From: Strigops habroptila
Taxonomy: Eukaryota; Chordata; Aves; Psittaciformes; Psittacidae
NCBI RefSeq assembly: GCF_004027225.2
Contig: NC_046358.1
Location: forward strand, 8,215,284-8,279,283
Length of the DNA stretch: 64,000 nucleotides
Direction of reading: 5' to 3'
Position 1 is the first letter of the stretch, and every line of letters starts with the position of its first letter. The notes under the pieces are model-generated. The model was given only the letters and a program-made list of their open reading frames with translations. It was not told the origin of the DNA and ran no database searches. Below are positions 23,201 to 37,500 of the stretch, piece by piece. Made by a program: the position numbers and the translations under genes.

Positions 23201-24540
23201 CAGCAATGCAGGATGTTTAAGTACTTTCAAGGTAACAGCAAGGACTTTGCTGTGGGACTCAGCTGGCTGTGGGTGTATCTGAAAGAAGAAAGTCATTGAT
23301 GTTTGAGGACTGCAAGAGGAGAATTGACAAGAAGATCCAGTTCTTGTCCAAGAGCTTTAGCCATGCTGAACGCACCACTGTGTGGGCCTGGCCAGACTGC
23401 CGGGAGGTGGGACAGGTGCAGCCCCTGGCAAATACAGCAGAGCATGACTTAGTAGGACACGGGGAATAAACGGGGCTTCCCTCTATTAAACCAACAAACA
23501 AAAAGACAGCAATGGAAGCCAGGGGGTATAGTTAAAGGCAGAGGTGGGAAGACAGAGACAGGGTTCTTGAAATTCGATGCCATCAAAGGACCTGGATGAC
23601 CATGGTGGGAACTCCATTTACAGCTCTTGAAGATGCCCAAAACCCAGCTGGAAGATGGGCAGGTGGGAGAAGTAGTAAACACATGTGTCACCCCAAATAG
23701 GTTTGTCATAATGATAAACAGGGAAGCCCAAGAGGGGGTTAGAGCTGGGAGAGAGGAAAGGCAATGCCTAAAGGGACTGCATGACTCCGCATCAGAGATC
23801 ACAAAGAGTGGAGCATTTGATGAGACCCAGCAAGTAAACAGCCATTTCAGTGCACTGGAGGTTTGAACCAGGTCTGCAAATTGGATGGAGGTGTGAGAGC
23901 CTGGAAAAGCAACTGGGGCAAGGACACACCAGCCCTAAGGGAGCTGAGGTCATGGGAGGTGAGTGTGGGAGACTAAAGACAACAAAGACTAGAGGAAGAG
24001 AAGTCATAAAGGAATGCTTGAAGGAACTGAGAGAGACAGATGATGATAGCAGAAGGGAAGAGAAATTTTCAGCCTTTAGAGGTTCAAATGTCATTTTGAA
24101 TTAAGGATTTATTTTCTATTTTGGCTATGATTCGTTATTCATAGCTCTGTGTTTGCCGATACATGTTGCTTCAGCATAGACAAGTTAATGTGTTTCATTT
24201 AAATTTGAAGTAATCAGCTGATACTGACTGAAGCATTGTATTTTTTTATTTTTTTTTTTTTTAGATTAGTATCTTGTAATAAAACAGGATTACAGAGTAT
24301 TTGCATTATTCAAATCCATCATAAAGAAAATAATTACTTTGGTCTTCATCTCAAAAATAAGCAGTCTCAACAAATTGCCTTGTGCTATTTATAGTAGTTG
24401 CATAGAGCCTGTGTTGTTTGTATACAGTCAGGGACTGACAAAGTTATGCAATTACCCCTGAATTACCCATGGATATCAGTGTAAAGCACTTAGCTTGCCT
24501 TCTTACCACAAAATCTGAATGTCTTTCAGTTTTTGATGTT

Positions 24541-24546
24541 TTTATT
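24541..24546 (-). terminator. Candidate poly(A) signal for gene B
   Basis: AATAAA on the minus strand about 820 bp beyond the gene B stop codon. A further AATAAA (about 24107) and an ATTAAA (about 24766) also occur, so the choice is uncertain without transcript data. Confidence 0.22.
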
Positions 24547-25364
24547 CTCACAGCATCCCATCCTATAATAACAAGAAATACTATTAAACCTATTGAGATT
24601 AATGGGGTGCTGATGCTGAGGTGAATCCTCTAAACACCATGAGCATTCAGTGAAAATCACAACCTCAGGTTAGGTACTTAGACATGCACCAGATGAGCTG
24701 ATCCTGACCCACAACAGGTTTGAAACAGTCACTTCCAAGGGATTTTCCAAATTAAATATTTCTGGTTTAATAAAACTTGGAAATTCAGAAGTATAGATAA
24801 TTTGTGTTTTCCATGTGAAATCTCAGATTTTCTGTGTCTTTTACAGTTAGTTTTGCATGTTATTTCTAACAAAATTTCTTCCTGACAACATAGGAAAATA
24901 CAGTTTTCTCTTTTTCTTTGAAATTGCCCACATTTATAATGTATTTTTCTGTTGCACTAGATTTAGACGAAATTAAATATCTGTAGGTCATTTGTCTTTA
25001 CGTATCACTTCTATTAATGTTGTGAATTTTGAAAGAATTAGTATTGCTGCCCCATATTAATGTATTTTAAAAAATCATCAATGAGCCATCTATTTTCTAA
25101 CCATTGATTTACTGCATATACATGTATGTACATGAAAAAGTTGTCACTAGCAGTTAAATCCAACATAAATAAAGCACGAGACTAATCATTATTTTGTTCA
25201 ATCAGTTTATCTAGCATTGCCATGTGGTGCAGAGGAACCACAGGCTGAGACAAGTCTTTGTAATTTCCCAAGTCTGTTGTGCTCATTCACAAACAGGGCT
25301 TGACTCTTTCGCAGGGAAAGAACCAAGGATGATATGGGCATCTTTCTGAGACTCAGATTGGCTC

Positions 25365-25573
25365 TTATCTTTTGTGCTGTCGCTTCTGCTCTATGGCTGA
25401 ATTCAGAGCCTGAAGGATCAGATTTTTGTTGTTCTGAATGTTGTAGTTGGTCAGTTCTATCAGCTTGTCGAACTCCTCCTCTGTGTAGGTAAAGCTGCTT
25501 ATGCAGTATGGGGAAAAAATGCTGGAAACATCCACCTTGCCCTGTGCCATCTCAGCAGGGCTGCGCTCCACAC
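25365..25573 (-). CDS. PLA2G4E: Gene B exon b19 (last coding exon, stop TAA)
   Basis: Acceptor TTTGCCAG, stop TAA at 25367-25365. It encodes [20 protein letters not shown], then [20 protein letters not shown] and the basic tail KRQHKR. It parallels the gene C last exon at 63198-63436. The 3' UTR runs to the left; its end is not defined. Confidence 0.93.
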
Positions 25574-28500
25574 CTGGCAAATAAAGAAAGGGCATTGATG
25601 GGGTATAGATGTGGTCCCAAGTTCTGCTTCCCAGGTGGGGCACAATGTTGCTCCTTGCTACCCGCGCACCCGCATTTCTCAACCATGGGAGCCACACCGG
25701 GGAAGGGAGGGAACCATGCTAGACCATGTGTCCTATCTGGATGCAGCCAAAGGGTGGGAGGACCATCTCTGCCCCATGGTTTACCAGGCTCTTTGTATTT
25801 TCTGAAGGTGTCATTCACCAGTGGGAAAAACACCACTATTGGTGCCTCTGGGGTCTCTGTGTCTTCAAAGATGTAGCACTCCTTTAGATTTTTCTTTTCT
25901 TCTTCACTCATGTGGATTTTAGGAAATGGGATTCCCTGCTTTAGGAAGTACTTGGAGGCTTCTTCCAAAGGCTGCATTCAGACAGAAAAAAGAGAAAAGA
26001 CCAGAAATTCTACCACCCCCTCAACTTTTCCTAATGCACAACACATGCATCAAAAGCCCTTCACAATGATCCAGGAGCAGCATTTACTGTCAGTATTTCT
26101 TCTGGCCTTTGTCTTTTGCAGGAGATATTAAATACTAGTTATTAACAGAACAATAGTTCAAGACCCAGCCTCCAACTTGCTCTACTAATTGTTATTTTAC
26201 CTCCTCCTCCTCATCAGCTGTTATCTGCAAGATAAATAAGATGTTCATGGCTGCAGGTAAGGGTGGCCTAGCAGCTTAGGACACAGAAACATGCCCCTTT
26301 TACTGGAGAAGATCCTGAAATGAGCAGAACAGACAGGAAGTCTTCAAGAACTTCTGCCTTGTTTTTATCTAGTAACTGGAATTATAGACCAGGTTATATG
26401 AAACAGCAGGTATGGTGTCAAAGGACAATTCTTCTCCACAATTTAGAACAACAAAAGAATTTAGTTACTGTTCTAAAGACAGCTGCATAAAGTACTTCAA
26501 ATTTAACTGCATGTTAAATTTGTTAACTGCATATCTTTAGGTGGATATCATGAGACAAATGGAACAAGTTCTTCAGTTGTGGTGCTAGTTCCAGAGAAAT
26601 ACTCCATACTCCATATGAAGTATGGAGAAATACTCCAAATACTCCAGAGTATGGCCTTGATAGCTGAAGAGGGCTAAAAGGGCTAAAATACAATGGTCTA
26701 GACCTATTCAGAAAATAGAGTGGTCATCGCACCGATGTCTGTGATCCAGAAGAATAGTTTAAGTGTAGGACAACATCCACTTTCCTCTCTGGCCTCATGA
26801 GTGGTGGGTAGCTGATATCTATGTATCCTGCCGTGTCTGCCAGGCATATGAACTCTGCTGTTTCCATCAGCTGGTTGGGGAAATTCTCTAGTATAGTATC
26901 TAAAAGGAAATGTTTGTTATGATGAGTGATTCACTGAAGAAGTAATATATCTGTTATTTGGTTAATAAGAGTGGGAAAATGCCTCTTGTCTCCTCGTTAC
27001 TTTTGTTTTTCAAGACCTTGCCACACTACGGAAGCTCAGCCTTGACACAAAAAAGAAAGACCTGTCTAAGGTAAAAAGGCAGCACTCCTTCACTTCTCGT
27101 GTTGTTTTTCTTCTGGCCCCAATGATCAGTAGTTGCCCTTCCCTGGAATCAAGGGATGTCTTGGATCTGATTTAATTGGATGAAACTTAACTAGATATCT
27201 TGAAATTTTTGTTCCCAAAGTGAAGAATAAAGCCTGTGCATCCTCTGCCTTTTCTTCACTGATGAAAACACAAACCATATAAGCAGATAAAATTAATATT
27301 CAGTGATGTTTACCTTTCCATATACAGAAGCTTTTGCTCTGAAGGTATTCATTGTGCACCTGGAACCCCTTCAGGAAGTTGTAGAACTTTGAAACCATCA
27401 CCCGCTCGGACAGGACCTGCCGAATGATGCCCATGATGCCACATTCAGGGTCGACTAAGTAAGTCTCCAGCTCATGGCCACTTGCTGATGAGGAAGGTTC
27501 GTCTCCTTCTGAAGGGTAGAGGAGATGAACAACTTGTTCTGATACAGTTTTTGCAATACTAAGGATACCAAAAGGCATCTAATATTGGTTGAAGGAATAG
27601 AGTAAGACATGGGAATATCCAATCAAATCAATGTCAAAGTAGGAACAAGAGGAAGATCAATCTCCAGTAAACCATATTCCATGAAAAACAAAGTCAGAGT
27701 GACAACAAACTTCCTAAAGCTGGAAAAATTATCTACTGCTTGACTGAACTCTTAGGTGTATTCCCTGTGTGCAGGTCAGGGTAGGCTGAGAATCTGCACC
27801 AGTTTCTTTCAAAATTAGTTCAAACCAGCTTTGAAAAAAGGAAAAAAAATGCTGTCAGGAGAGTTGGACACTTGGAAAAGAGCAGAGAAAATGATTTGTG
27901 CTAAATGGCACCTCATGAGATTGGTAAAGAGGGCCAATGACTTCCTAGCACAAATCTTTATTGAGCTCAGGGTTCTGCAACACTTCCATGGAGAAAGTGA
28001 TGAAAAGCCCATAAACCAAACTTGCTAACCATGTTTGAACACAAGATGGACAGCCAATACCTCTAAGGAGAACACAGGTTTACAACAGGATCAAAGAAAG
28101 TTGAAATGGAGTTCCACGTAATTGATATATCCAAGTCTTCAACGGCAACATATTAAAGGTCAAGGCAGACAGAAAACACAGCACTGAGATGTTTGTTACA
28201 ACGTGTACAGTCACTGAAAGGCCCCAGGCAAAGATGATTTGCTAAAGAACTTCAGTAGTTTTTTATTTGGTGGCAAATCATCATTTGCATAAATTAAGTC
28301 CAAGGGAGACTAATGGAAATAATGTTGTTATGAGGGAATTCAGAAAGGAAATCTAATTAGATATTGCTGGTCATATGACACCTCAGGGGAGAGGGGAAAC
28401 AGTAGTGCAGCATTGGCCTCAGTTTTAAGATTTAAAAAGCCTTCACGTTTATTTCTCACTACATGCCTCTGAATGCAATGTTAATTTAAAGATTCATACG

Positions 28501-31500
28501 ACAACAGGTAAATTAGAAACAGAAATGTAACCAACCAACATCAATAGTCCTGTGTTGTGTACATCTCAGTGAGCACCTTTCTGTAGGATCCGATGAATGC
28601 CAGGCATCCAAGAGGTTGTAGGAAAAAACATTGCTCCACAGGCCTGTGCAATGGTAGAGGACAGGGAAACTGTTCTGAAAACATTTTAATGGAAAACCCA
28701 AATAGTTTTAAACATTGTGCCAGACACTGTAGTTCATTGTCATGTACACTGCACGTACTGCAAGCCAACATTTTCTGTCCTACAAGCAACTGTCATCAGA
28801 GAATAAAACCACACCATTTCCTATAAAATAAGTGTTTGGCCTGCAAGGTATGTCGTATACAACCATACGCTCAGTTGAAGGTTTGGGGACTGCTCCTGAA
28901 CAGCCAAGATTCAAGTGGTTAGAGCACAATTCGGGACAGTCTGCAGAACAGTCCTCTAAAACAAGACATCTTCACTGTCTCACATAAGCTTTCTCTTGCT
29001 ACAAGTTCTTTTGAATGAGACTCCTCTCCCTCTCCTTGTTATTCTTATCCTTGTCATTCTCATCCCTGTAGTACTTCTTCTACTTTTGCTCTCACACTTA
29101 GAAGAAGATCTAAAAATGTCTCCAAAAGCCTCTTAGATCTGGAAAAGCATTTCTTCCTCCATAGCTCTGCAACAGGCCGTGAGAGGAACTCCGCCAGAGA
29201 AGCAGTGCTGAGCTTTGCCTTGAAAATCTCTACTAGTGAAAAATTTGCAAAAGCCATACATTGCAAAGGAAGCAGCAATTGGAATTGTGCAACACAATAG
29301 TTATGCATTCCATTAATTAGTAGCAGAAATACAGTTCTCTTAAATCTGGCTTGTTTGTGGAGTGGGACAAGAAGCCAAGTGTCTTCTGCTTCACAGGAAG
29401 TCCCCATAAGAATAGCTCTTGCTTGAGAAACATTAGAAATACATAATTAAGAAATCAGATAGGGGATCTCTAGCTCTACACTTAGCTGGGAAACAAATTT
29501 CATTTGCAGATAATTGCTGGGCAGTTTCCATCAACACAACCTTATCTCCCTGCAGCTTGAGAAGCTTCTGTTCAGGCCTGCAGTGAAAAGGGAACTCCTC
29601 TTGTTTCTCCTATCTTTACCTGATGCCTTCTTACTCCGTAAATCTTCCATCTTCCTGAGCCCCGGGAGATACATGTTATTTGTGCATTTTATATCTTCCA
29701 AACACTGTTTGGAATATATGTTCCAAACACAGAACTTGGTTGTAATTACACGGGTTTGTTTTCCTAACAACTTGAATTTTCATGGTACCTATATTTGCTG
29801 AAGTGAGAACTATGAAGAGAGACAGTATCTTTTACTAGGCTGACAGAGTTAAAAATAACAAGCTTTCATGCACCCTAGCCTTTCTTCTGGAAACCTGAGG
29901 GTCTTATATCCCCATAAACTCATCCAATCTTTCCAGCTCTAGCCATTGCTGTTATAAAAGGCCTTACCTCTCCCTCAAAATGACACCTTGCTTTTATCCT
30001 TGAACTATCATGCTGTAACTAATAGTACAATTTAATCACAACCCAAGAGGGCATTACATGTTGTATCACTAGATGGCAACATTGCTTTAACTCTCAGCTC
30101 TATTCTTTCTAAAGATACGCCTATGGCTATGGGGTCACCAAATGAATTCAGGTGCTGAGGCTGAGAATGCAGAGCTGAGCCCAGCCTGGATGTGCTGGGT
30201 ATGCTTCCTACTTGGCCACCTCAGGTATGAACACGCTACATTACCATCACTGGGAAATGGCAAAGGAGACACAATGTTCTCAGAAGCCTCTGCAGTCCCG
30301 CCTAGCTCTGTAATCTACCTCCTACCTCCGGCAGTCAGCATAGAGTGCTTAATGAAAGAATACAAGCAAATGGAAAATGTTAAGATATCTCTTCTCCAGT
30401 GTACTCTCCAGCATCTTAAGGTCCTGGATTTGGTACTTCTAGTGTTTGTAGCTGCATTTGAAGTACTGCGTTTCAGAGCCACCAGCCGCCATAAATTTGT
30501 CCCCTGCTTTTCAGACCTATTTATATTCTTGGTTCCTTGTGTTATCTTCTGAGTCTTCCCTCAGCCACCTTTTTTCTTAACTCATTACATTACTAAAAGC
30601 TCTAAGCATAATCATTAAAGCTCTGAGATTTAGTGTCTGTGTGGCTAAGCGCTATCTTCTGTTCCTCATGACCAGCTATTTTCTCATGATTGTACCAATA
30701 TGGCTCTGGGCTCCTCCTGCACCATACATCGAGGTGCATGACTTCTCTGCACACCAGATAACAAATACCACCAGACAAAGAATGGTGTTGCTGGTTGTAT
30801 GGATTTTTCGGTTCATAAGTAAACCCTTTCTTACCGATAACCTTCCTGTCCTGTTGTGTGTCATGCTTATTTACATGTAACACATCTATTATTTGGGGTT
30901 TAAAAGCAGATGGACTCTCCTGCAGACAACCTCAATCCAGAGAACCAGAATACAAAGGGGGGCGGTAGAGAGTTTCAGCATTACACAAAATTAAAACAAG
31001 AATTGCATAAATACTCCTAAGCTGTCTTTCAGGCATTACTGAAAGCTACTCTCTTTACTGAAATAAAGATGACAAAATTCACTGATTTCATCATGCTAGC
31101 AAAATTACAAAGGATTCAGAATACTATTAAACTTGCAAAAATATCAGTAACAGTTTAAAAAACCACTTGAAATTGCCATCTCTTAAAGCAAGCTCATTCA
31201 CAACATTGCCTTTCATTGTAAAATCATACCATTTGTTGAAAAATTTGGTTTTAAGACTCCAGTTTCAAAATGCAAATAATTTCCATGTGAAACTGCTGCT
31301 CATTTCAAAACAAGCCTAACTCCTTTAACCAGCCCTGAAAATTCAGGTAAGAGAGTCACCATTCAATATAAAAGCAATAGCAAATAGCGTTATTTGAAAT
31401 TTCCTCTAGTTATTTTTAGCTCATTTCCAGTGTCTATGAAGTTCAGCTAAAGGTGAGAACAGCATGGTGTACACTTTGCTTCAGTTCTGCATGTTGCAGG

Positions 31501-34500
31501 GTGCTAGTTGCACTATGTAGGGTCTGTATTACATGTCTGTATTACAGTACATGTGTATGCAACTCAAATATTCACAGTGGAGTGCATCACCTTTCATGAA
31601 ACAGATGCGGGATTCAGGAAGCTTCTTCATCAGGCGACCCATGAAGAACTCACTGCCAAAATCCTCTGCACGAATGAAGGTGCCGTATTTTAAGAACCCG
31701 ACCTCATAAGGGGTGAACTCCACCCATTCTGCAAAGGCGCAAAAAGAAGTTTTGAAAGTAAAAAAAATTAACTTTTAAATTTCAATCCCTACTTCCCTGT
31801 AGGAAGGGCTCTGAAATGACAAGGAACCAGCTGCAGGACAAACCCTTTCAGCAGGGTGATCACAGACTGGTCTTTCTCAGGGTAAGAAGTTATCATTCAA
31901 CTGATTTCACCTGCTCACGCAGTAATGTTTCCCAAACTTGTTCATTCAGAGCTCCCAACAAGCCTCTCCAGATAAGACATGAGTGAAGTTTATACCAAAG
32001 CTATCAGCCTAGGTTAACCCACATGTAGAGCTAAGCCTTTGACTTGTGAGTACCTTGGCTGTCCTAAAGTAGCTCCCCCAGATTTCTCCTGCCCCATAGG
32101 AGATGGGTTCTTACCAGAGCCTAGGCACAACATCTAGAAACAGATGAGGAAGTTAAGGAGGAAAAGAAACTGTATATGAATGTTATGGGTCAGCAGTGCA
32201 AGGGGTTGCAGGACATGCAGTAACTGATCGTGCAGACCATTTGAACACCAACCAAGTCCAGATACAGCTCAGTTTTGCCATCACCTTTGAACTCAGAAAG
32301 GCTGTAGTCTTCTTTGATGTTGAGGATCATGTAGATAGGTAGGGGATTCTGACCCTGACTCAGTGCCTGTCGCTCATCTGAGAGTTTGTGGTTGTTTTTC
32401 TGTGAATTGACCAGAAACAGAGAAAGGGCAAAACCAAGGGCCTTCTTGGCACAGTGTTTGGGCTTGCAACATTACAGCAAAATAAATACCTGTTCCCATC
32501 TTCATTTTCTTATTCTCTCCACTCATTTTGTGTTCAGACATTTTTTAAACCAAGCAGTGATCTAAATATTTACACATCCACATAAGCTTATTTAATTACA
32601 GGTGAGCTATAGGACACTTTGTGGTACAATGGCCTCTCATTCTTTCCAGTAAATGCATCCATTTTACAAGTTCTTATAGGGAGGAAGAGAGCAAAAGAAA
32701 GCAAGAGCAGGACTCTGCTGTTAGGTGATCAGATACTCATACTGGTAGAAGACGACATGTGTTTTCTGCTCTACATATTACCCTTTGGGCTGCTAATTAC
32801 ATGCTGAGAGATACGTGAGGAAAACCCCCCTTTGTTAGTCAGCAGAAGTCATCTGTTGGATAATGCTGGCATGCTCCCAGGCTAGCATCTGTCCCTAGAA
32901 CTTCATTTTCCACACAAGAATACTCAGTAGCTGTTATGGAAAACACAGACACACTACCCCATCGCTTAATGCTTTTTCCAGTAGAAGCCCCCATAAATCA
33001 ATGCTAGAGATCTGGTATCCCTCTTGCTTCCGCAGTTTTAGCTCCTTGTCATAGTACTTCAAGCTGTCCAGGGAAAAGCAGCTTAGCTTGCACTTGGTCA
33101 TATGTCTGCGAACTTCACCAATCTGTCTGGACAGATCCTTGTGTGACCAGTCAGTGCTCTGATACAAGTGTGACAAGGTCCTGAGGAAAAGAAAGGAAGT
33201 ATATGTTGTCACATGCCTGAGACACTTTCTCTTGTTAGACTTGGATTTAAGGACCACATCAAATGAACTAGCTGAGATTCGTTAAAAACTTTTTTGGGTC
33301 TCAGTTTATTGTTGAAGAGAAAAGGTTTTTTGATTCAGAGATACACACACACCCCTCAAATCACTAGTGAAACCTGAGGACTTGCAAAAAACCCCTCTGT
33401 GCTATGTTGATCTATGTACAACACTTGCACCAGGATCATCACTCACTAGGAAAGATCCTAGAGGTGAAACAAAGGGTCAAGGAAAACGTTGTTCCCCATC
33501 AGCAGTGCCTCCGCCATATGCTGGCTCAAGCAGTGTGTTCCTAATGCAGGAAGAAAAAAGCTTGAGACTGAAGTAGTACACCTTCCTTTACCAAAACAAA
33601 GAAAATAAATCTCTCACACAGCAGACTATGGAGGTGATGAACAATGTTCTTTGTTCTCCTTACCATGTTGAACCAGATGACCCAGTGATGTATGAAATAG
33701 CATCTAAGAGACCCAGCTTCTGAAGACCCAACAGGTTGCCTAACAGAGATGTCAGTGCCCGGGTACCACCTCCTGTTGTCATGACAGCTACAACTGGTAC
33801 CTGTTTAAATATCGACATGGCAGTAGTAAATAACTTAGTTTACCAGCACATGTGGTCAGAGCTGAGTTAATTGCATCATTTCTGTCCCACAAGAAATTCC
33901 AACCTTTCACCATTTCCCCAAGCAGGAGAGAAAAAGATGAAAATCTGGTATTCTGCACAGAAGGGAAAAAAAAAAAAAAAAAGAGAGAAAAAAAGAAATT
34001 TGCTAATTAGCTATTTTGACTTTTTTGATCAAAAGCAATCAATTTTGATTCTAAAACATTACATGTTGGCTTACCAAAATAGCCTCAAAAGTTGTTGTTT
34101 CAAGGCATTTCAGTATTAGAGTGCATTTTCCTTAGCAGAACATCGTCTCATGAGAGCTCTATTTTGAGAACAATCAGAGCTCATCCTCTCTTGTAAGTCA
34201 AGTATAATGACTAGATTACATTTCCTAAAGTACCTAGAGCATATAATTGCAGTGATGAACCACAAAGCCTAATTGCATGGAAATCTGAATTATCTTACAG
34301 GAAGACAAATTCCTCTAAGAAACCCACTGAGAGGAGCTAAATGACATTTCCCATACACATTTCCAGACAATTGCATCAAGCAAATGCTCAGCAGTGACCT
34401 GATTCAAATCAAGCATTTCAGGTTAAAACAAAGTATTCTGATTTGGGTTTATGAGAAAACATTTTTTCATTAGAAAATCTGAAATTAGTGGTAAAAAATT

Positions 34501-37500
34501 CTTATACTTAAGAAACTACTTTTTCCCACCAAAACCAGTGTGCTAATGAGAAACAATATACTGATGTGGTCAGTTTGTGAACAGGGACATCATTTATAGC
34601 ATCCAAAGCCGTTCTGTCATATAATATTTAATATGCCTTTGGTCCAGCTATCCTGAACAAAGGGAAAATCACAGGTAACAAAGAACTCTTCAAATGAAAA
34701 CTTCATTTCTAAAGTGCCTAACCACAGACTGTGCCCCCTCCCTAAAGCATCGACTATCCCCATACCAGCATGAACATGGACAAGTACAAACCTTAACTCA
34801 GTCAGACAGACAAGAGAAAAATGTTGAATGTCTTTGTGCTGTTAGAGTGACAATACAACTAAGATGATGAACACCAGAGGAGTCTGTGATAAGTCAGTGT
34901 TATGTGTCACTTTAACTGTTTAACTGTTTTTCCCCTCCAAAATCTGATAATCGAAAATGCCTTATGGGGTCTTGGCAACTGAATGCTCAGCTTAAGACAG
35001 TAGGACTATCACAGATGAAAAAGAAATAAGGCAGGGAAAAAATGAGGATTTATGGCATTCTGTTTTTTGAGGAAACGTAGCAAGTGGGTTTGACACTACC
35101 CATTCTCTCACATTGTTTCATCTAAACATTTCTCAATGCTTTACATGGGGCACTGAATACATCAGGGCTGGCTAAGGAACAATACGCAAACATCTGCAAG
35201 CATGGCACGTTGCTATTCCACAGCATAGTCTAGACCCTGTGGTGTTCCCCATACCTCGTGGTCTTGTAGGTCTCGCTCTAAATGAAGTGCTTTTTTCAGA
35301 GCAGAAGCCACAAACTTCCTCCGTTTCTCTATGAATTTTTTCTCCTCCATACTCAGATCAAACTCCAAGCGAACATCTAAGTTTCTTGACCTCAAATAAA
35401 AGCACAGGGTTAAATAGGATGTGCATGATCACCAATAATTAATGCCTGGGCCCATTCTTACAAGTCACAAACTCTACTGTTAGGCTTAGAAAAGCTGCTA
35501 TTGTGACCCCACAAAAGCACATCACAGATGGTATAGACAAGGTAGAGAAAAGACTGAGAAAGTTAAGAAGTTGTAAAATCTTACAAAACCAAAACCAGAA
35601 ATATTGTTTATTGCGACACTGATTTTCAAGAGGTGTCTAACATAAATACTGCAATCCATATACAGATACTATAAACAGTGGAATATTTAAGATTCGTTGC
35701 CTGAAGACCTCCAGATTTTATAAATACAAATACTCTGGATTCTTTACAAGTAAGGAAAGTGAGGTATAAACACATCTATTTCTAAATTTGTAGCTCCATG
35801 GACTTTGCAGCCAGAAAAGATTACTCTCCCTATCCGAACTGAACTCCTGCAACTGGCATAACAGGAAATTTCACTCAGCTCAGTTGACAGTGTTCACTTT
35901 CTGGATATGGATAAATAACATAGGGTAAACAGGGGTGAATATAATACTTTCTCCCTTAGTTACAGAAAAGAGTAAGAAGACAAAAAAGCTGGGCAGCATC
36001 TTTTTTTTTTTTTTTTTCCACAACCACAGAACCCAAAGGCAGAATTACTTACCAGTCATTTGACTTCACATCTAAATTGATTGTTTCATCCTAGGAAAAA
36101 ACCACAATATAATAACTGGAGATGATTTTATGTCCTTTCTTTTCCGTCAGCTATGATGCCCTTCACTTTTTCTGACAGCTGGACTCACAAAGCCATAACA
36201 ATCAGAAAATCCATCCAATTTTTAAAACTTCTCCAAGTCCTCTGTATTTTCTTTAAATTGCTTTATACCAAAAATACAAAGAGCAGTACAGAGTAAAAAC
36301 CAGCACCATTTCTGCCAGTGTGCCCTGTCTAGCCTCATATTTTGCATTTGCTCTGATGTGAATTAGTCTCCCAGTTGGTCACAAATCCCTCTGTCAAACA
36401 TTTGGCTGTGGGTTTTGGTTCTACTTGGTTCATATGAAAATGTACAGGTCCATAACCCTCTCTGTTAGGAATGTAAGATCACCAGCAGTTATATATTTAA
36501 CCCCCTACTTCACACTGATTTAATTAAGTCATGCCCATTGATCTTTGGTCCATAGATTCACTTTTATTCTAAAGAGCTGCTATCAATCACCTTTGCTACT
36601 GCTACTTTCTCCTTGAAGGGAAGTGAATCCAGAGGAATAGTGAGGGATGCGTGGCAGTCTTTTTTCTCTTTGCCTGAAGTACACTGAAAAATAAATTACA
36701 ATGTACAAAACTATTCAATGTATATACCACAAAAAAGCACCGTATCCAACTTACTTTTTCCAATAAGCCACCATCCAGCAGTTTCCAAGTTGGCATCTAA
36801 TATTTAGGTGTCTTAGGGGGTACAGTGCTCTTCCAGAGCAGAAGATAATGAAAGATGTGATTTAACTGAAAATAATTGACGGGATTTAATTGAATTCTTT
36901 CCTTTGCCTCAGTCAAGTATGGAAAACCGTGAGTTTACTGAGCTTACTGATGCCAACGATCACATACCGAAGGGAAATGAGGTTTCTTCTCTGCTAGAGC
37001 TACACGCAGCTCTGACAGGCTGTACTTGATGTAATGGAAGTCCAGGGGCTTCACAGGTTGCCGGCAAGAGCCCAGTGACAAGGTCTGGCTTTCTTCGTAG
37101 GATCCCTTCACTGAGAACAAGAAGTCTTTTTCTGGAAGAAAAGAGACGAAAAGCATACAAAGACATTATGATTATGATCTCAGAAATAGAACGTTAAATA
37201 GGCATTCAGAAGTTGTCATTTTTACATATAGAACATTCAACAATGCTTAAAAACTTCAAGACTATTTATCAAACCAGGGAATATCACAGGAAGAAGTTAA
37301 AAACGAAAAAAAAGAAAAAAAAATTAAAAGAAAACAAAGAGCTTATAAAACAGCAGTAGCTGTTTGAAAAACTCAGACATACAGGAAATTTGAGCAAAAT
37401 ACAAATTATTAATAGAGGAATATATATTTAGTTCTATTTTACAGCACTAATAAGATTTTTTTATCACTCTAATAATTCACTTGAATGTCAAAGTCCAGGT

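Larger units (their letters stand above)
17132..25364. other. Intergenic region between gene B 3' end and gene A promoter
   Basis: Contains gene B's presumed 3' UTR on the right and gene A's upstream region on the left, with CR1 copies at 18430-18884 and 20104-20277. A purine-rich stretch at about 23270-24100 has open frames on both strands but no recognisable protein. T/A homopolymers occur at 18316-18324 and 24241-24263. No other gene was found. Confidence 0.55.

Noticed and set aside
23269-24104. Several frames on both strands in a purine-rich stretch, including an AATAAACGGGGCTT segment that looks LTR-like
   Set aside because: No LTR ends, no target duplication and no retroviral motif could be found; treated as intergenic.
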